The notes beneath the pieces were generated by a model, which saw nothing but the letters and a program-made list of their open reading frames with translations, was not told the origin of the DNA and did no database searches. The position numbers were made by a program, and so were the translations under genes. Below are positions 33,969 to 42,649 of a DNA stretch of 46,555 nucleotides, one piece after another. Every line of letters begins with the position of its first letter. The first letter of the stretch is position 1. Origin of the DNA: Methylotenera sp. (lineage in GTDB: Bacteria; Pseudomonadota; Gammaproteobacteria; Burkholderiales; Burkholderiaceae_C); NCBI GenBank assembly GCA_021738245.1, contig JAIPCJ010000014.1, forward strand, positions 1 through 46,555, written 5' to 3'.

Positions 33969-35933
33969 TCAGTGCAGGGCGCGATAGATTTCTTCGGCGA
34001 GGTCGCGTGAGATGCCCTTGACGCTGCAAAGCTCATCCACGCTGGCACCCGCCACGCCCCGCACACCGCCGAAGCGCTGAAGCAACTGTGCACGCTTCTT
34101 GGGGCCGACGCCGGGCACGTCTTCCAGCCGCGAGCCGCCCGTGCGGGTGGCTGCACGCTTGGCCCGCATGCCCGTGATCGCAAAGCGGTGCGCCTCGTCG
34201 CGGATCTGTGCGATGAGCATCAGCGCTGCCGAGTCACGCCCCAGATAGACCTTCTCCCGCCCGTCGGCGAACACCAGTTCCTCCAGACCCACCTTTCGGC
34301 CCTCCCCCTTCTCCACGCCAGCGATCAGGCTCAGGTCCAGCCCCAGCTCCTCGAAGACCTCGCGCGCCATCGACACCTGGCCGCGGCCACCGTCCACCAG
34401 CACGAGGTCCGGCAGGCGCCCCGTGCCCAACTGTGCCGCCTCGGCCATCTTGCTGTAGCGGCGCGTGAGCACCTGGCGCATGGCTGCATAGTCGTCGCCG
34501 CCGGTGATGCCCTCGATGGTGTAGCGCCGGTACTGGCTGCCTTGCATCTGATGGCCCTCGAACACGACGCAGCTTGCCATCGTCGCCTCGCCGGCTGTGT
34601 GGCTGATGTCGAAACATTCGACACGGAACTTGTCGATCTCGGGCGGCGCCAGGTCCAGCGCATCCACCAGCGCCCGGGTGCGCGCCTGCTGGGAGCCTTC
34701 TTCCGCGAGCAGGCGCGCCAGTGCCAGCTCGGCGCCCTTCACGCACATCTCCAGCCAGATGCGACGCTGGCCCCGCGGCTGGGCCTGCACCGCCACGCGG
34801 CTGCCGGCCTGGCCCGCCAGCGCCTCGGCCAGGCCAGTGTCGACAGCCTCGCTGACGATGATCAGGCCCGGCACGGGCGACGCCAGGTAATGCTGCGCGA
34901 TGAAGGCCTCCAGCACCTGGCGCTCGGGCGACAGCGCCTCGTCTTCTTCCATCTGCATGGACGTGGCATCGTCCACATGCTTGGGGAAGAACGCGCGGTC
35001 GCCCAGGTGACGACCGCCGCGCACCATCGCCAGGTTCACGCAGGCGCGGCCGCCCTGCACCTTCACGGCCAGGATGTCGACATCGCGATCACGCCCGGTG
35101 GCGCTGCTCTCCTCGATCACCTGCTGCTGCAGCACCTTGGACAGCGCCTGGATCTGGTTGCGCACCTCGGCTGCCAGCTCGTAGTGCTGCGCTTCGGCAT
35201 AGGCCATCATCTGCGCCTGCAGCATCGCCATGACTTCATCCGTCTCGCCGCGCAGGAATCGCTCGGCACTCTGCACGTTGCGCGCGTAGTCGCCCGTCTG
35301 CCCGGCCGGCACGCAGGGGCCGGAGCATCGCTTGATCTGGTGCAGCAGGCACGGGCGGCTGCGGTTGTTGAAGACACTGTCCTCGCAGGTGCGCAGCCGG
35401 AAGACCTTCTGCATCAGCTGAATGGATTCCTTCACCGCCCAGGCACTCGGGAAAGGCCCGAAGTACTGGTGCCGCTTGTCCACCGCGCCGCGGTAGTAGG
35501 CCATGCGCGGGTAGGCGTGGGACGTGATCTTCAGGTAGGGGTAGCTCTTGTCATCCCGGAACAGGATGTTGAACCGCGGGTTCAGCGTCTTGATCAGGTT
35601 GTTCTCGAGCAGCAGCGCCTCGGCTTCGGTGCGCACCACCGTGGTCTCGAGCCGCGCGATCCGCGCGACCATCATCCCGATGCGCGTGCCGCCATGGTTC
35701 TTCTGAAAGTAGCTGCTGACGCGGCGCTTCAGGTCCTTGGCCTTGCCGACGTACAGGACCTCGCCTTTGGCATCGAAGTAGCGGTAGACCCCAGGCAGCG
35801 CCGGCAGGGCGTTGACCTCGGTCACCAGCTTCTCGCGGGCCTCGCGGGCGGCGGCTTCCATGTCGGCCACGCTGTTCTTCTCGGCGGCTTCGAGGGTGGA
35901 CGGGTCGGATTCAGGACGGGGCGCAGACGACAT
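33969..35933 (-). CDS. uvrC: Excinuclease ABC subunit C
   Basis: This 654-residue nuclease makes both incisions in nucleotide excision repair. The GIY-YIG domain is at about 50-130 (LPGVYRYF ... [13 protein letters not shown]), the UVR UvrB-binding motif near 235-270, the RNase H-like second nuclease domain near 420-560 ([22 protein letters not shown]) and two helix-hairpin-helix motifs at the end ([16 protein letters not shown]). The ATG at 35933 is chosen as the first close to the divergent earP start, 34 bases away; a later ATG near 35861 would also keep the nuclease domain. Confidence 0.93.
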   Translation of the reverse strand: MSSAPRPESDPSTLEAAEKNSVADMEAAAREAREKLVTEVNALPALPGVYRYFDAKGEVLYVGKAKDLKRRVSSYFQKNHGGTRIGMMVARIARLETTVVRTEAEALLLENNLIKTLNPRFNILFRDDKSYPYLKITSHAYPRMAYYRGAVDKRHQYFGPFPSAWAVKESIQLMQKVFRLRTCEDSVFNNRSRPCLLHQIKRCSGPCVPAGQTGDYARNVQSAERFLRGETDEVMAMLQAQMMAYAEAQHYELAAEVRNQIQALSKVLQQQVIEESSATGRDRDVDILAVKVQGGRACVNLAMVRGGRHLGDRAFFPKHVDDATSMQMEEDEALSPERQVLEAFIAQHYLASPVPGLIIVSEAVDTGLAEALAGQAGSRVAVQAQPRGQRRIWLEMCVKGAELALARLLAEEGSQQARTRALVDALDLAPPEIDKFRVECFDISHTAGEATMASCVVFEGHQMQGSQYRRYTIEGITGGDDYAAMRQVLTRRYSKMAEAAQLGTGRLPDLVLVDGGRGQVSMAREVFEELGLDLSLIAGVEKGEGRKVGLEELVFADGREKVYLGRDSAALMLIAQIRDEAHRFAITGMRAKRAATRTGGSRLEDVPGVGPKKRAQLLQRFGGVRGVAGASVDELCSVKGISRDLAEEIYRALH

Positions 35934-35967
35934 GGCGCCGGATTTTGGCCTGGGACAATCGCGCCCC

Positions 35968-36987
35968 ATGATTTGGGATCTTTTTTGCCGCGTCATCGAC
36001 AACCACGGCGACCTGGGCGTGTGCTGGCGGCTGGCCCGCGACCTGGCGGCACGAAGCCATCGGGTGCGCCTGTGGGTGGACGATGCCGCCGCCCTGCGCT
36101 GGATGGCACCGGAGCGCCCAGGCGGCATCGAGGTCCACGACTGGCCGCAGGGTGATGTCGACGTCACGCCTGGCGATGTGGTCATCGAGTCCTTCGGCTG
36201 CGAGCCGCCAGCGAGCTTCGTTGCGCGCATGGCCGCGCGCACACCAACGCCCCGCTGGGTCAACCTGGAGTACCTCAGCGCCGAGGACTATGTCGAACGC
36301 AGCCACGGCCTCGCCTCGCCGATCTTCCACGGGCCGGGCGCCGGCCTGACGCGGCACTTCTTCTACCCGGGCTTCACCGAGCGTACCGGCGGCCTGCTGC
36401 GCGAGCCGGCCCTGCTCGACGAGGTGCAGGCCTTTGACGGGCGGGCCTGGCTGGCCAGCCGGGGCTGGGCGCCCCGTACCGGCGAGCGCGTGGTGAGCCT
36501 GTTCGCCTACGCGAACCCGGCCCTGCCCGACCTGTTGGCGGCGTTGGCAGCCCAGCCGACGCTGCTGCTGGCCTGCCCGGGCCCGCTGCAATCCCTGGTG
36601 AAGGACCGCCCTGGCTTGCGGTGCATCGCCCTGCCCTATCTCTCCCAGCCCGAATTCGATCGACTGCTCTGGGCCTGCGACTTGAACTTTGTGCGTGGCG
36701 AGGACTCCTTCGTCCGCGCTCAATGGGCCGGCCGCCCCTTCGTCTGGCAGATCTACCCGCAGCATGACGAGGCTCATCACGCCAAACTGCAGGCGTTCAT
36801 GACGCGCGCCGGGCTGCCCCCCGCCTGGCAGGCGGTCTGGCGCGGCTGGAACGGCCTCGGCCCGCTGCCCTCACCGCTGCCACCGCTGGCGCCGCTGCTG
36901 GCGCAGGCGTGCCAGTGGCGTGCGCAGTTGGCGGCGCAGCAGGACCTCCTCACGCAATTGGAGGGCTTCTTAGGGGTTTCCAGCTAG
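35968..36987 (+). CDS. earP: EF-P arginine rhamnosyltransferase EarP
   Basis: This 339-residue GT-B glycosyltransferase attaches L-rhamnose from dTDP-rhamnose to Arg32 of elongation factor P. The N-terminal motif [21 protein letters not shown] contains the paired catalytic-site aspartates (about Asp11 and Asp15), and the C-terminal [16 protein letters not shown] motif binds the nucleotide sugar. It is directly upstream of its substrate gene efp, as in most species with this pathway. No rml rhamnose-biosynthesis cluster is in the window. Confidence 0.94.
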   Translation: MIWDLFCRVIDNHGDLGVCWRLARDLAARSHRVRLWVDDAAALRWMAPERPGGIEVHDWPQGDVDVTPGDVVIESFGCEPPASFVARMAARTPTPRWVNLEYLSAEDYVERSHGLASPIFHGPGAGLTRHFFYPGFTERTGGLLREPALLDEVQAFDGRAWLASRGWAPRTGERVVSLFAYANPALPDLLAALAAQPTLLLACPGPLQSLVKDRPGLRCIALPYLSQPEFDRLLWACDLNFVRGEDSFVRAQWAGRPFVWQIYPQHDEAHHAKLQAFMTRAGLPPAWQAVWRGWNGLGPLPSPLPPLAPLLAQACQWRAQLAAQQDLLTQLEGFLGVSS

Positions 36988-37119
36988 AATGACGGGCTTT
37001 GCCGCGCCAAGCCGGGAGTTTTCGGAGTCTGGTGGGCAGTACACGACTCGGGTCCCGCGGCCCCATCTCGCCGGGGCACGTCCGAGATAACTTCCGAGAT
37101 AACTTTCGAGATACCCACC
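36985..37119 (+). promoter_or_regulatory. efp leader with a 12-bp tandem repeat
   Basis: CCGAGATAACTT occurs twice without a gap (37082-37093, 37094-37105), followed by a partial third copy TCGAGATAC (37106-37114), ending 5 bases before the efp start. A -10-like TAGAAT lies at 36985-36990, overlapping the earP stop, but has no convincing -35. The repeat lies where the ribosome binding site should be, and no canonical AGGAG is visible. Confidence 0.55.
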
Positions 37120-37674
37120 ATGAAGCTCGCTCAAGAAATCCGCGCCGGCAATGTGATCATGCAGGGCAAGGACCCGATGGTCGTCCTGAAGACCGAATAC
37201 AGCCGTGGCGGCCGTGGTGCTGCCACCGTGCGCATGAAGATGAAGAACCTGCTGAACGGCGCCGGCGCCGAGCTGGTCTTCAAGGCCGACGACAAGATGG
37301 AGCAGATCATCCTCGACAAGAAGGAGTGCACCTACTCCTACTTCGCCGACCCGATGTATGTCTTCATGGACACCGAGTACAACCAGTACGAAGTCGAAGC
37401 CGAAAACATGGGCGACGCCATCTCCTACCTGGAAGACGGCATGGGCGTGGAAGTGACCTTCTACGACGGCAAGGCCATCTCCGTCGAAATGCCCACCAGC
37501 GTCGTTCGCGAAATCGAGACCGAGCCGGCCGTCAAGGGCGACACCTCGGGCAAGGTCATGAAGCCCGCCCGCATCGTCGGCACCGGCTTCGAAATCGCCG
37601 TGCCGCTGTTCGTGGAAAACGGCGACAAGATCGAAATCGACACCCGCACGCACGAGTACCGCAAGCGCGTCTGA
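37120..37674 (+). CDS. efp: Elongation factor P (arginine-32 type)
   Basis: This 184-residue three-domain protein enters the ribosomal E site to relieve stalling at polyproline. The modified loop reads SRGGRGAA with Arg32, the position rhamnosylated by EarP, in place of the lysine used in EpmA systems. The C-terminal domain ends RTHEYRKRV. Its translation start is fixed by the usual [11 protein letters not shown]. Confidence 0.97.
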   Translation: MKLAQEIRAGNVIMQGKDPMVVLKTEYSRGGRGAATVRMKMKNLLNGAGAELVFKADDKMEQIILDKKECTYSYFADPMYVFMDTEYNQYEVEAENMGDAISYLEDGMGVEVTFYDGKAISVEMPTSVVREIETEPAVKGDTSGKVMKPARIVGTGFEIAVPLFVENGDKIEIDTRTHEYRKRV

Positions 37675-37697
37675 CGCGACCCGGCGATCCCGTCACG

Positions 37698-37730
37698 AAA
37701 CGCCCGCTTCACCGCGGGCGTTTTGCTTTT
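37698..37730 (+). terminator. Rho-independent terminator of efp
   Basis: A 10-bp stem AAACGCCCGC / GCGGGCGTTT (37698-37707 with 37714-37723) is followed by a T-rich tract through 37730. It ends at the stop codon of the small convergent gene. Confidence 0.9.
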
Positions 37731-37948
37731 CAGAGCGCGTCGTCGCCGAGGTCGGGCACGTCGAGCTCGGCATCGATCTCGCTGTCGAAATCGGCGCTGG
37801 CCTTCAGCGGAATCCACGGCCGGTCCAGCGGCCGGTAGACGCGCCGCTGCAGGCGCTGCAGGCGGTCAGAGCGTTCGATGGCGTGCATCACCTCGTCGGG
37901 CGAGATCAGCATCGCAAACGGGTCGGCCAGATTCGGGGTGGTCAGCAT
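37730..37948 (-). CDS. Small acidic/basic protein, unknown function
   Basis: This 72-residue protein has a basic central segment (RLQRLQRRVYRPLDRPW, about 29-45) and an acidic C-terminus (DSEIDAELDVPDLGDD). It has no signal or transmembrane segment. I do not recognise a named family, but GC3 bias, the GAGG site before the ATG at 37948 and the clean fit between terminator and palindrome support a real gene. Confidence 0.6.
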   Translation of the reverse strand: MLTTPNLADPFAMLISPDEVMHAIERSDRLQRLQRRVYRPLDRPWIPLKASADFDSEIDAELDVPDLGDDAL

Positions 37949-38028
37949 GGTGAGCCTCGGGGTGAGTCGATGGCTTCACTGTAGGGAGACGCGCTTGGCC
38001 GCAACAGTCGGCCCAGCGCTCTGGGCCC

Positions 38029-38047
38029 TGTAGGAGTTTTTCCTACA
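38029..38047. promoter_or_regulatory. Perfect 7+5+7 palindrome TGTAGGA-N5-TCCTACA
   Basis: The palindrome lies 80 bases upstream of the small gene at 37948 (minus strand) and 18 bases past the ankyrin gene stop. It is unlike the three HexR-like sites (different half-site and spacing). The 19-bp symmetric form suits a LuxR-type or other dimeric regulator. The protein is not identified. Confidence 0.6.
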
Positions 38048-38065
38048 TGCGGCCTGCAGCGAGAA

Positions 38066-38749
38066 CTAGTTCGCGCTTGACGCGGCCTGCGCCGCGCGGG
38101 CTGCTTCCGCTGCACGTTGCTGGCGCTGCTGGCTGATGCGGCGCAGTTCCTTCGCGAGCACGTCCCGGCCGCCACGGTCGGCAAAGTCAGCCGCGGTCAG
38201 CTCCAGCTCATTGGCAGCCCGAGGCTCGGCACCGGCCTTCAACAGCACCGGAATGACGTCGGTATTGCCATAGCGGGCAGCCATCATCAGCGGCGTGGTG
38301 CCGTTCTCGGAGCGCGCATTCGGCTCCGCACCCTGGGCGATCAGGAAGGCGGCGACGCCGTTGTCCGGGCCGCTACACGCGTAGTGCAGGGGCGTCCAGC
38401 CCGACCGATTGACGGCCGCGCCGTGCTTGACGAGCGCCTGCACGGCCGGCAGCGAGCCGCGAATGGCCGCAATCATCAGCGGTGTCTCGCCCTGCGCATT
38501 GGCTTCGTCCAGGCGGAGCTGCGCAGAGCCCAGCAGGCTTTCCAGCGCGCGCTGGGAGTCTTCCTTGGCCGCAACGAAGAGTGCCTTGCGGCCGCGCGCA
38601 TCGGGCTGGTTGGGGTCCACCCCCTGCTGAAGCAACCGCTGCACGGTGCGGCCGTCGTTCATCTCGGCGGCGATCACGAGGTCGTCGACCGGGCCCGCCT
38701 GGGCCCAACCCGCCGCTGCCAGCGCTGCAGCCAACCACCAGGCTTTCAT
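38066..38749 (-). CDS. Secreted ankyrin-repeat protein
   Basis: This 227-residue protein has a Sec signal (about 1-19, ending AQA) and about five ankyrin repeats (motifs DARGRKALFVAAKE, QGETPLMIAAIRG, SGWTPLHYACSG, NGTTPLMMAARYG), then a charged Gln/Arg/Ala coiled tail. It is probably periplasmic and acts by protein binding. Its start overlaps the tatD stop (ATGA, 38746-38749), so it is translated with tatD, the last gene of the mltG operon. Confidence 0.88.
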   Translation of the reverse strand: MKAWWLAAALAAAGWAQAGPVDDLVIAAEMNDGRTVQRLLQQGVDPNQPDARGRKALFVAAKEDSQRALESLLGSAQLRLDEANAQGETPLMIAAIRGSLPAVQALVKHGAAVNRSGWTPLHYACSGPDNGVAAFLIAQGAEPNARSENGTTPLMMAARYGNTDVIPVLLKAGAEPRAANELELTAADFADRGGRDVLAKELRRISQQRQQRAAEAARAAQAASSAN

Positions 38750-39534
38750 GCCACGGCCTCCGGCAGGCGGAACAAGCGCCGGGTGTTGGCCGTCGTCTGT
38801 GCGGCGAGCTCCGCGATGGGCAGGCCCACCGCGTCGGCCACGGCCTGGGCAACGTGGGGCACATAGGCCGGCGTGTTGGTCTTGCCCCGGTAAGGCACGG
38901 GCGCCAGGTAGGGGCTGTCGGTCTCGATCAACACGCGATCGAGCGGCAGCAGCTTGAGCAGGTCGCGCAGGTCCTGCGCGTTCTTGAAGCTGACAATGCC
39001 TGAGAACGAGATGTAGTAGCCGCGCTCGACCGCGGCCAGCGCGACCTCGGCGGTTTCGGTGAAGCAATGGAACACACCGCCCGCCGCTTCGCCGCCTTCT
39101 TCGTCGAGCACGCGCAGCGTGTCAGCCGCACTGGCGCGGGTGTGGATCACCAGCGGCTTGCCGGCTGACTTCGCCGCGCGGATGTGCACCCGAAAGCGCT
39201 CGCGCTGCCACTCCATGTCGGCGATGCTGCGGCCGTTCAGGCGGTAGTAGTCCAGCCCGGTCTCGCCGATGGCCACCACCCGCGGCAAGGCCGCCAGCCG
39301 CACGAGTTCGGCCTCGTCGGGCTCGCGCATGTCTTCGGTGTCCGGGTGCACGCCGACTGTCGACCACAGCACCTCATGCTGCATCGCCAGCGCATGCACG
39401 GCCTCGAACTCTTCCATCTGGGTGCAGATGCAGATGGCCTGGTCGACCTGGGCGGCTTTCATGTCGGCCAGGATAGCCGGCAGGTTCTCCCTCAGCCCCG
39501 GGAAGCTGAGGTGGCAATGGGAATCAATGAACAT
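38746..39534 (-). CDS. tatD: TatD-family metal-dependent deoxyribonuclease
   Basis: This 262-residue TIM-barrel hydrolase has the N-terminal HCH metal site (SHCHL), an IGETGLDYY motif with the bridging Glu, VIHTR, FHCF and LIETDSPYL. TatD-type enzymes are 3'-5' exonucleases or DNA quality-control nucleases. Its ATG shares one base with the pilZ stop (TGATG), and its stop overlaps the ankyrin gene start, showing translational coupling on both sides. Confidence 0.92.
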   Translation of the reverse strand: MFIDSHCHLSFPGLRENLPAILADMKAAQVDQAICICTQMEEFEAVHALAMQHEVLWSTVGVHPDTEDMREPDEAELVRLAALPRVVAIGETGLDYYRLNGRSIADMEWQRERFRVHIRAAKSAGKPLVIHTRASAADTLRVLDEEGGEAAGGVFHCFTETAEVALAAVERGYYISFSGIVSFKNAQDLRDLLKLLPLDRVLIETDSPYLAPVPYRGKTNTPAYVPHVAQAVADAVGLPIAELAAQTTANTRRLFRLPEAVA

Positions 39535-39980
39535 CAGAGCGTCTGGGTCGGCTTGCTGGACGACACCGCCGTGCCGAGGATCTCCTCGATGCGCGCGCGG
39601 ATGAGCCGCGTTTTTTCGTCCCCCGGAAACCGCACGCCCACGCCCTGCGTACGGCCGCCGGAGGCGTTGGCCGGCGTCAGCCAGGCCACCTTGCCGGCCA
39701 CGGGGTAGCGCTGGTTGTCTTCCGGCAAGGCGAGCAGCAGGTAGATGTCTTCGCCCAGCTTGTAGTCGCGCGTGGTGGGCACGAAGAGCCCGCCGTCGGT
39801 GAAGGCCGGAATGTAGGCCGCGTACAGCGCCGACTTCTCGCGAAACACCAACTGGATCACGCTCGGCCGCGCGCCCGAACTGGCGCCCTGCCCGCCCACC
39901 GTGGGCAACGGCATGGAGCCGCCGATCTGGCTGGGCTGGAATTGCGTGGAGGGGCCGGACTTGGAATTGGCGTCGCTCAT
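39534..39980 (-). CDS. pilZ: Type IV pilus PilZ-domain protein
   Basis: This 148-residue protein has a Ser/Gln/Pro-rich N-terminal extension (about 1-38) and a PilZ domain: VFREKSALYAAYIPAF, GGLFVPTTRDYKLGEDIYLLLALPED and PVAGKVAW. It matches the original PilZ of type IV pilus assembly, which lacks the RxxxR c-di-GMP motif and binds PilB/FimX. The holB-pilZ-tatD order matches Pseudomonas, which supports this assignment. Pilus genes themselves are not in the window. Confidence 0.9.
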   Translation of the reverse strand: MSDANSKSGPSTQFQPSQIGGSMPLPTVGGQGASSGARPSVIQLVFREKSALYAAYIPAFTDGGLFVPTTRDYKLGEDIYLLLALPEDNQRYPVAGKVAWLTPANASGGRTQGVGVRFPGDEKTRLIRARIEEILGTAVSSSKPTQTL

Positions 39981-39993
39981 GGCCGGAGTGTAT

Positions 39994-41001
39994 TCAGCGC
40001 GCAGCCGCCGTGATGGCCGATCTTGCCTGGGCCACCAGCGCTTCGATCCACAAGCCGGCGTTCAGCGGGTGCTCGGCATGCCGGGCTGCCCGGCGCAGCT
40101 CGGCCTCCCAGCTGAGCAGAGGCGCCGGCCGCTTGGGCACGGGCAGCGAGGCCGCCGCGAAAAACTGCCCGGGTTGGCCATGGGCGCGGCGCACCAGATC
40201 GTGGCACAGGCGCTGCAGCGCATCGATGACACGCACAGGCGCCCAGTCTGACAACGCCGCCACCTCGCCCCGGGCCACACGCTTGGGCAGGGCCTGCCAC
40301 GCGGCGTCGGTCAGGCCGTCGTTGAACCACTGCAGCGCCTGCTGGGGGCGACCGCCCGTGGCGTCGAGCAGGCCGCCGGCATCGGCCACGCCCTTGGCCG
40401 CCAGCCAAGCCAACGCCGCGCTGCGCTCCGGCAAGGCCAACGGCAGCGGCTGGCAGCGGCTGCGGATGGTGGGCAGCAGGCCGGCGCTGTCATGGCTGGC
40501 CAGCACGAAGCGCAGCAAGCCGGCAGGCTCCTCCAGCGTCTTGAGCAGCGCGTTGGCCGCCACGCCATTGAGCGCCTCGGCCGGAAAGATGACCACCACC
40601 TTGGCCTTGCCCCGGGCCGACGTCGCCTGCGCAAACGACAGCAGATTGCGCACGGCCTCGACCTTGATCTCGCGGCTGGGCTTGGCCTTGCCGGCCTTGG
40701 GCGCCTCGGCCTCTTCGAACGGCAGCCCGAGCGACTCGCGGGCCGACGCATCGAGCGCCTCGGGCAGCAGCAACTGGAAATCGGGATGGGTGCCACTGGC
40801 AAAAAGCCGGCAGCTGGCGCACTGCCCGCAAGCCGGCTGCCCCTCCGCCCGGTCTTCGCACAGCCAGCTCTGCGCGAGCTTGACCGCCAGCTCCAGCTGG
40901 CCCACACCCGCGGGCCCCTGCACCAGCAGGGCATGGGATCGCGCCCGCGCCAGAGCCTGCGCCAGTGGCGCCTGCAGCCAGGGCAAGTCGGCGTTCAGCA
41001 T
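39994..41001 (-). CDS. holB: DNA polymerase III delta-prime subunit
   Basis: This 335-residue clamp-loader subunit has an N-terminal AAA+ module whose P-loop is GPAGVGQLE, with Gln where an ATPase would have Lys, as expected for the non-hydrolysing delta-prime. It has the zinc finger CGQCASC (about 58-64) and LLKTLEEP near 155-165, with SRC (sensor 1). It overlaps tmk by 7 bases and is followed by pilZ after 13 bases. Confidence 0.93.
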   Translation of the reverse strand: MLNADLPWLQAPLAQALARARSHALLVQGPAGVGQLELAVKLAQSWLCEDRAEGQPACGQCASCRLFASGTHPDFQLLLPEALDASARESLGLPFEEAEAPKAGKAKPSREIKVEAVRNLLSFAQATSARGKAKVVVIFPAEALNGVAANALLKTLEEPAGLLRFVLASHDSAGLLPTIRSRCQPLPLALPERSAALAWLAAKGVADAGGLLDATGGRPQQALQWFNDGLTDAAWQALPKRVARGEVAALSDWAPVRVIDALQRLCHDLVRRAHGQPGQFFAAASLPVPKRPAPLLSWEAELRRAARHAEHPLNAGLWIEALVAQARSAITAAAR

Positions 41002-41612
41002 GCCGGATACCGCTGGGCCAGCACGGCCAGCACCTGGGCACCCACCGCCTCGACGGTGCCACTGGCGTCGATGCGCACGATGCGGCCCGGCGCCTTGGCT
41101 GCCCGCGCCGCATAGGCGGCGCGCACGCGCTCGAAGAAGTCCAGGTCCTGCTGCTCGATGCGGTCAGCCTCGCGCGCGCCAGCCCGGCGGGCTGCGGCCT
41201 GCTCGCTGGGCAGATCGAACCAGAGCGTCAGCTCGGGCTCGGTGCCCTGCTGCACCCAGTCGGCCAGTGGCTCCAGCACCGACAGCGGCAGGCCACGGCC
41301 GCCGCCCTGGTAGGCAAAGCTCGCATCGGTGAATCGGTCGCAGAGCAGCGTCTTGCCGGCAGCCAGTGCGGGCTTGACGACGGTCTCCACATGGTCGCAG
41401 CGGCCTGCAAAGATCATCAGGACCTCGGTCATCGCTCCCATGGGGCGGCTGAGCACCAGGTCGCGCAGGGTCTCGGCGAGTGGCGTACCGCCGGGCTCGC
41501 GGCTGAGCTGCACATCCGCGCCCCGGGCGCGAAACCAGTCAGCCACGGCCTGGATGTGGGTGGACTTGCCGGCACCGTCGATGCCTTCGAAAGAGATGAA
41601 TCGTCCGGTCAC
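40995..41612 (-). CDS. tmk: Thymidylate kinase
   Basis: This 205-residue enzyme phosphorylates dTMP to dTDP. It has Walker A GIDGAGKST, the REPGGTPLAE loop and the DRFTDASFAYQGGGR lid region. It starts with a GTG at 41612 whose bases overlap the mltG stop (GTGA, 41609-41612), and its end overlaps holB by 7 bases. Both overlaps argue for strict co-translation in the operon. Confidence 0.95.
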   Translation of the reverse strand: MTGRFISFEGIDGAGKSTHIQAVADWFRARGADVQLSREPGGTPLAETLRDLVLSRPMGAMTEVLMIFAGRCDHVETVVKPALAAGKTLLCDRFTDASFAYQGGGRGLPLSVLEPLADWVQQGTEPELTLWFDLPSEQAAARRAGAREADRIEQQDLDFFERVRAAYAARAAKAPGRIVRIDASGTVEAVGAQVLAVLAQRYPAC

Positions 41613-42604
41613 TTGCCGCCGCGTTGGTATTTGTTCACCGCGCGATTGTGCGCGGCGAGGTCTTCACTGAATTCGCTGCTGCCGTCCCCGCGCGCGACGA
41701 AGTACAGGTCACGCGTGGCGGCCGGGTTGAGCGCCGCCTGCAGCGATGCGGCGCCAGGCATCGCAATCGGCGTGGGCGGCAGGCCGCCGCGGGTGTAGGT
41801 GTTGAAGGGCGTGTCGGCCAGCAGGTCGCGCTTGCGCAGGTTGCCGTCGAAGGCTTCGCCCAGGCCGTAGATGACGGTGGGGTCGGTCTGCAGCGGCATG
41901 CCCACCCGCAGCCGGTTGATGAACACCGCCGCGACCTTCTTGCGATCGGCCGCGGCCCCGGTTTCCTTCTCGACGATGGACGCCAGGATCAGGGCGTCGT
42001 CAGGCGACTTCAGCGGCAGGCCCGAGGCCCGTTGCCCCCAGGCGGCGGTCAGGCGCTGCTGCATGGCGGCGTGGGCGCGTTTGAGCACCGTCAGGTCGCT
42101 CACGCCGCGGCTGTAGGCATAGGTGTCGGGGAAGAAGCGGCCCTCGGGGGCCTGGCCCGGCTGGCCCAGGGCCGCCATGATCTCGGCATCTGTCATGGCC
42201 GCGGTGCGAACCTTCAGCGCAGGCGCCGCCGCCAGGGCCGCCCTCACCTGCCGCCAATTCCAGCCTTCGATCAGGCGCAGTTGCTCCATGACCTGATCGC
42301 CGCGCACCATCTTGTCGAGCAGCTCGCGCGGGGTGACGCCGGCATGCACCTCGTAACTGCCCGCCCGGATCTGCTTGGCCTGGCCCGACCACCTGAACCA
42401 TTGGTAGAGCCAGCGGGCGTCCGTCTGCACGCCGGCGGACACCCAGGCGCGGGCCACTTCGGCCGGGTTGGTGCCCGGCTCGATGGAGAGCTCGACCGAG
42501 GGCGCGGCCAACGTCAGCGGGCTGCGCAGCCAGTGCCACACCCCAGCCGCCGCGATGCCGGCGATCAACAACAAGGCGAGCAACGCTCGCAACAACCACT
42601 TCAT
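41609..42604 (-). CDS. mltG: Endolytic murein transglycosylase MltG
   Basis: This 331-residue protein has one N-terminal transmembrane helix (about 4-24), a LysM-like domain and the YceG catalytic domain with the Glu212 of ASIVEKETG. It cleaves nascent peptidoglycan strands and may set their length. It heads the six-gene operon mltG-tmk-holB-pilZ-tatD-ankyrin. The ATG at 42604 gives the anchor directly and is 45 bases from the divergent ygfZ start. Confidence 0.92.
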   Translation of the reverse strand: MKWLLRALLALLLIAGIAAAGVWHWLRSPLTLAAPSVELSIEPGTNPAEVARAWVSAGVQTDARWLYQWFRWSGQAKQIRAGSYEVHAGVTPRELLDKMVRGDQVMEQLRLIEGWNWRQVRAALAAAPALKVRTAAMTDAEIMAALGQPGQAPEGRFFPDTYAYSRGVSDLTVLKRAHAAMQQRLTAAWGQRASGLPLKSPDDALILASIVEKETGAAADRKKVAAVFINRLRVGMPLQTDPTVIYGLGEAFDGNLRKRDLLADTPFNTYTRGGLPPTPIAMPGAASLQAALNPAATRDLYFVARGDGSSEFSEDLAAHNRAVNKYQRGGK

Positions 42605-42649
42605 GCCCTGAGCTTTGCCTGGTGAATCAGGCCCGGAGAAAGGGCGCCG

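Noticed and set aside
34188-36155. Long plus-strand open frame opposite uvrC
   Set aside because: It is antisense to uvrC, whose full domain set is visible; no start signal and no family motif.
39994-41001. holB as a broken ATPase because its P-loop lacks Lys
   Set aside because: The delta-prime subunit naturally lacks ATPase activity, so the substitution is expected.
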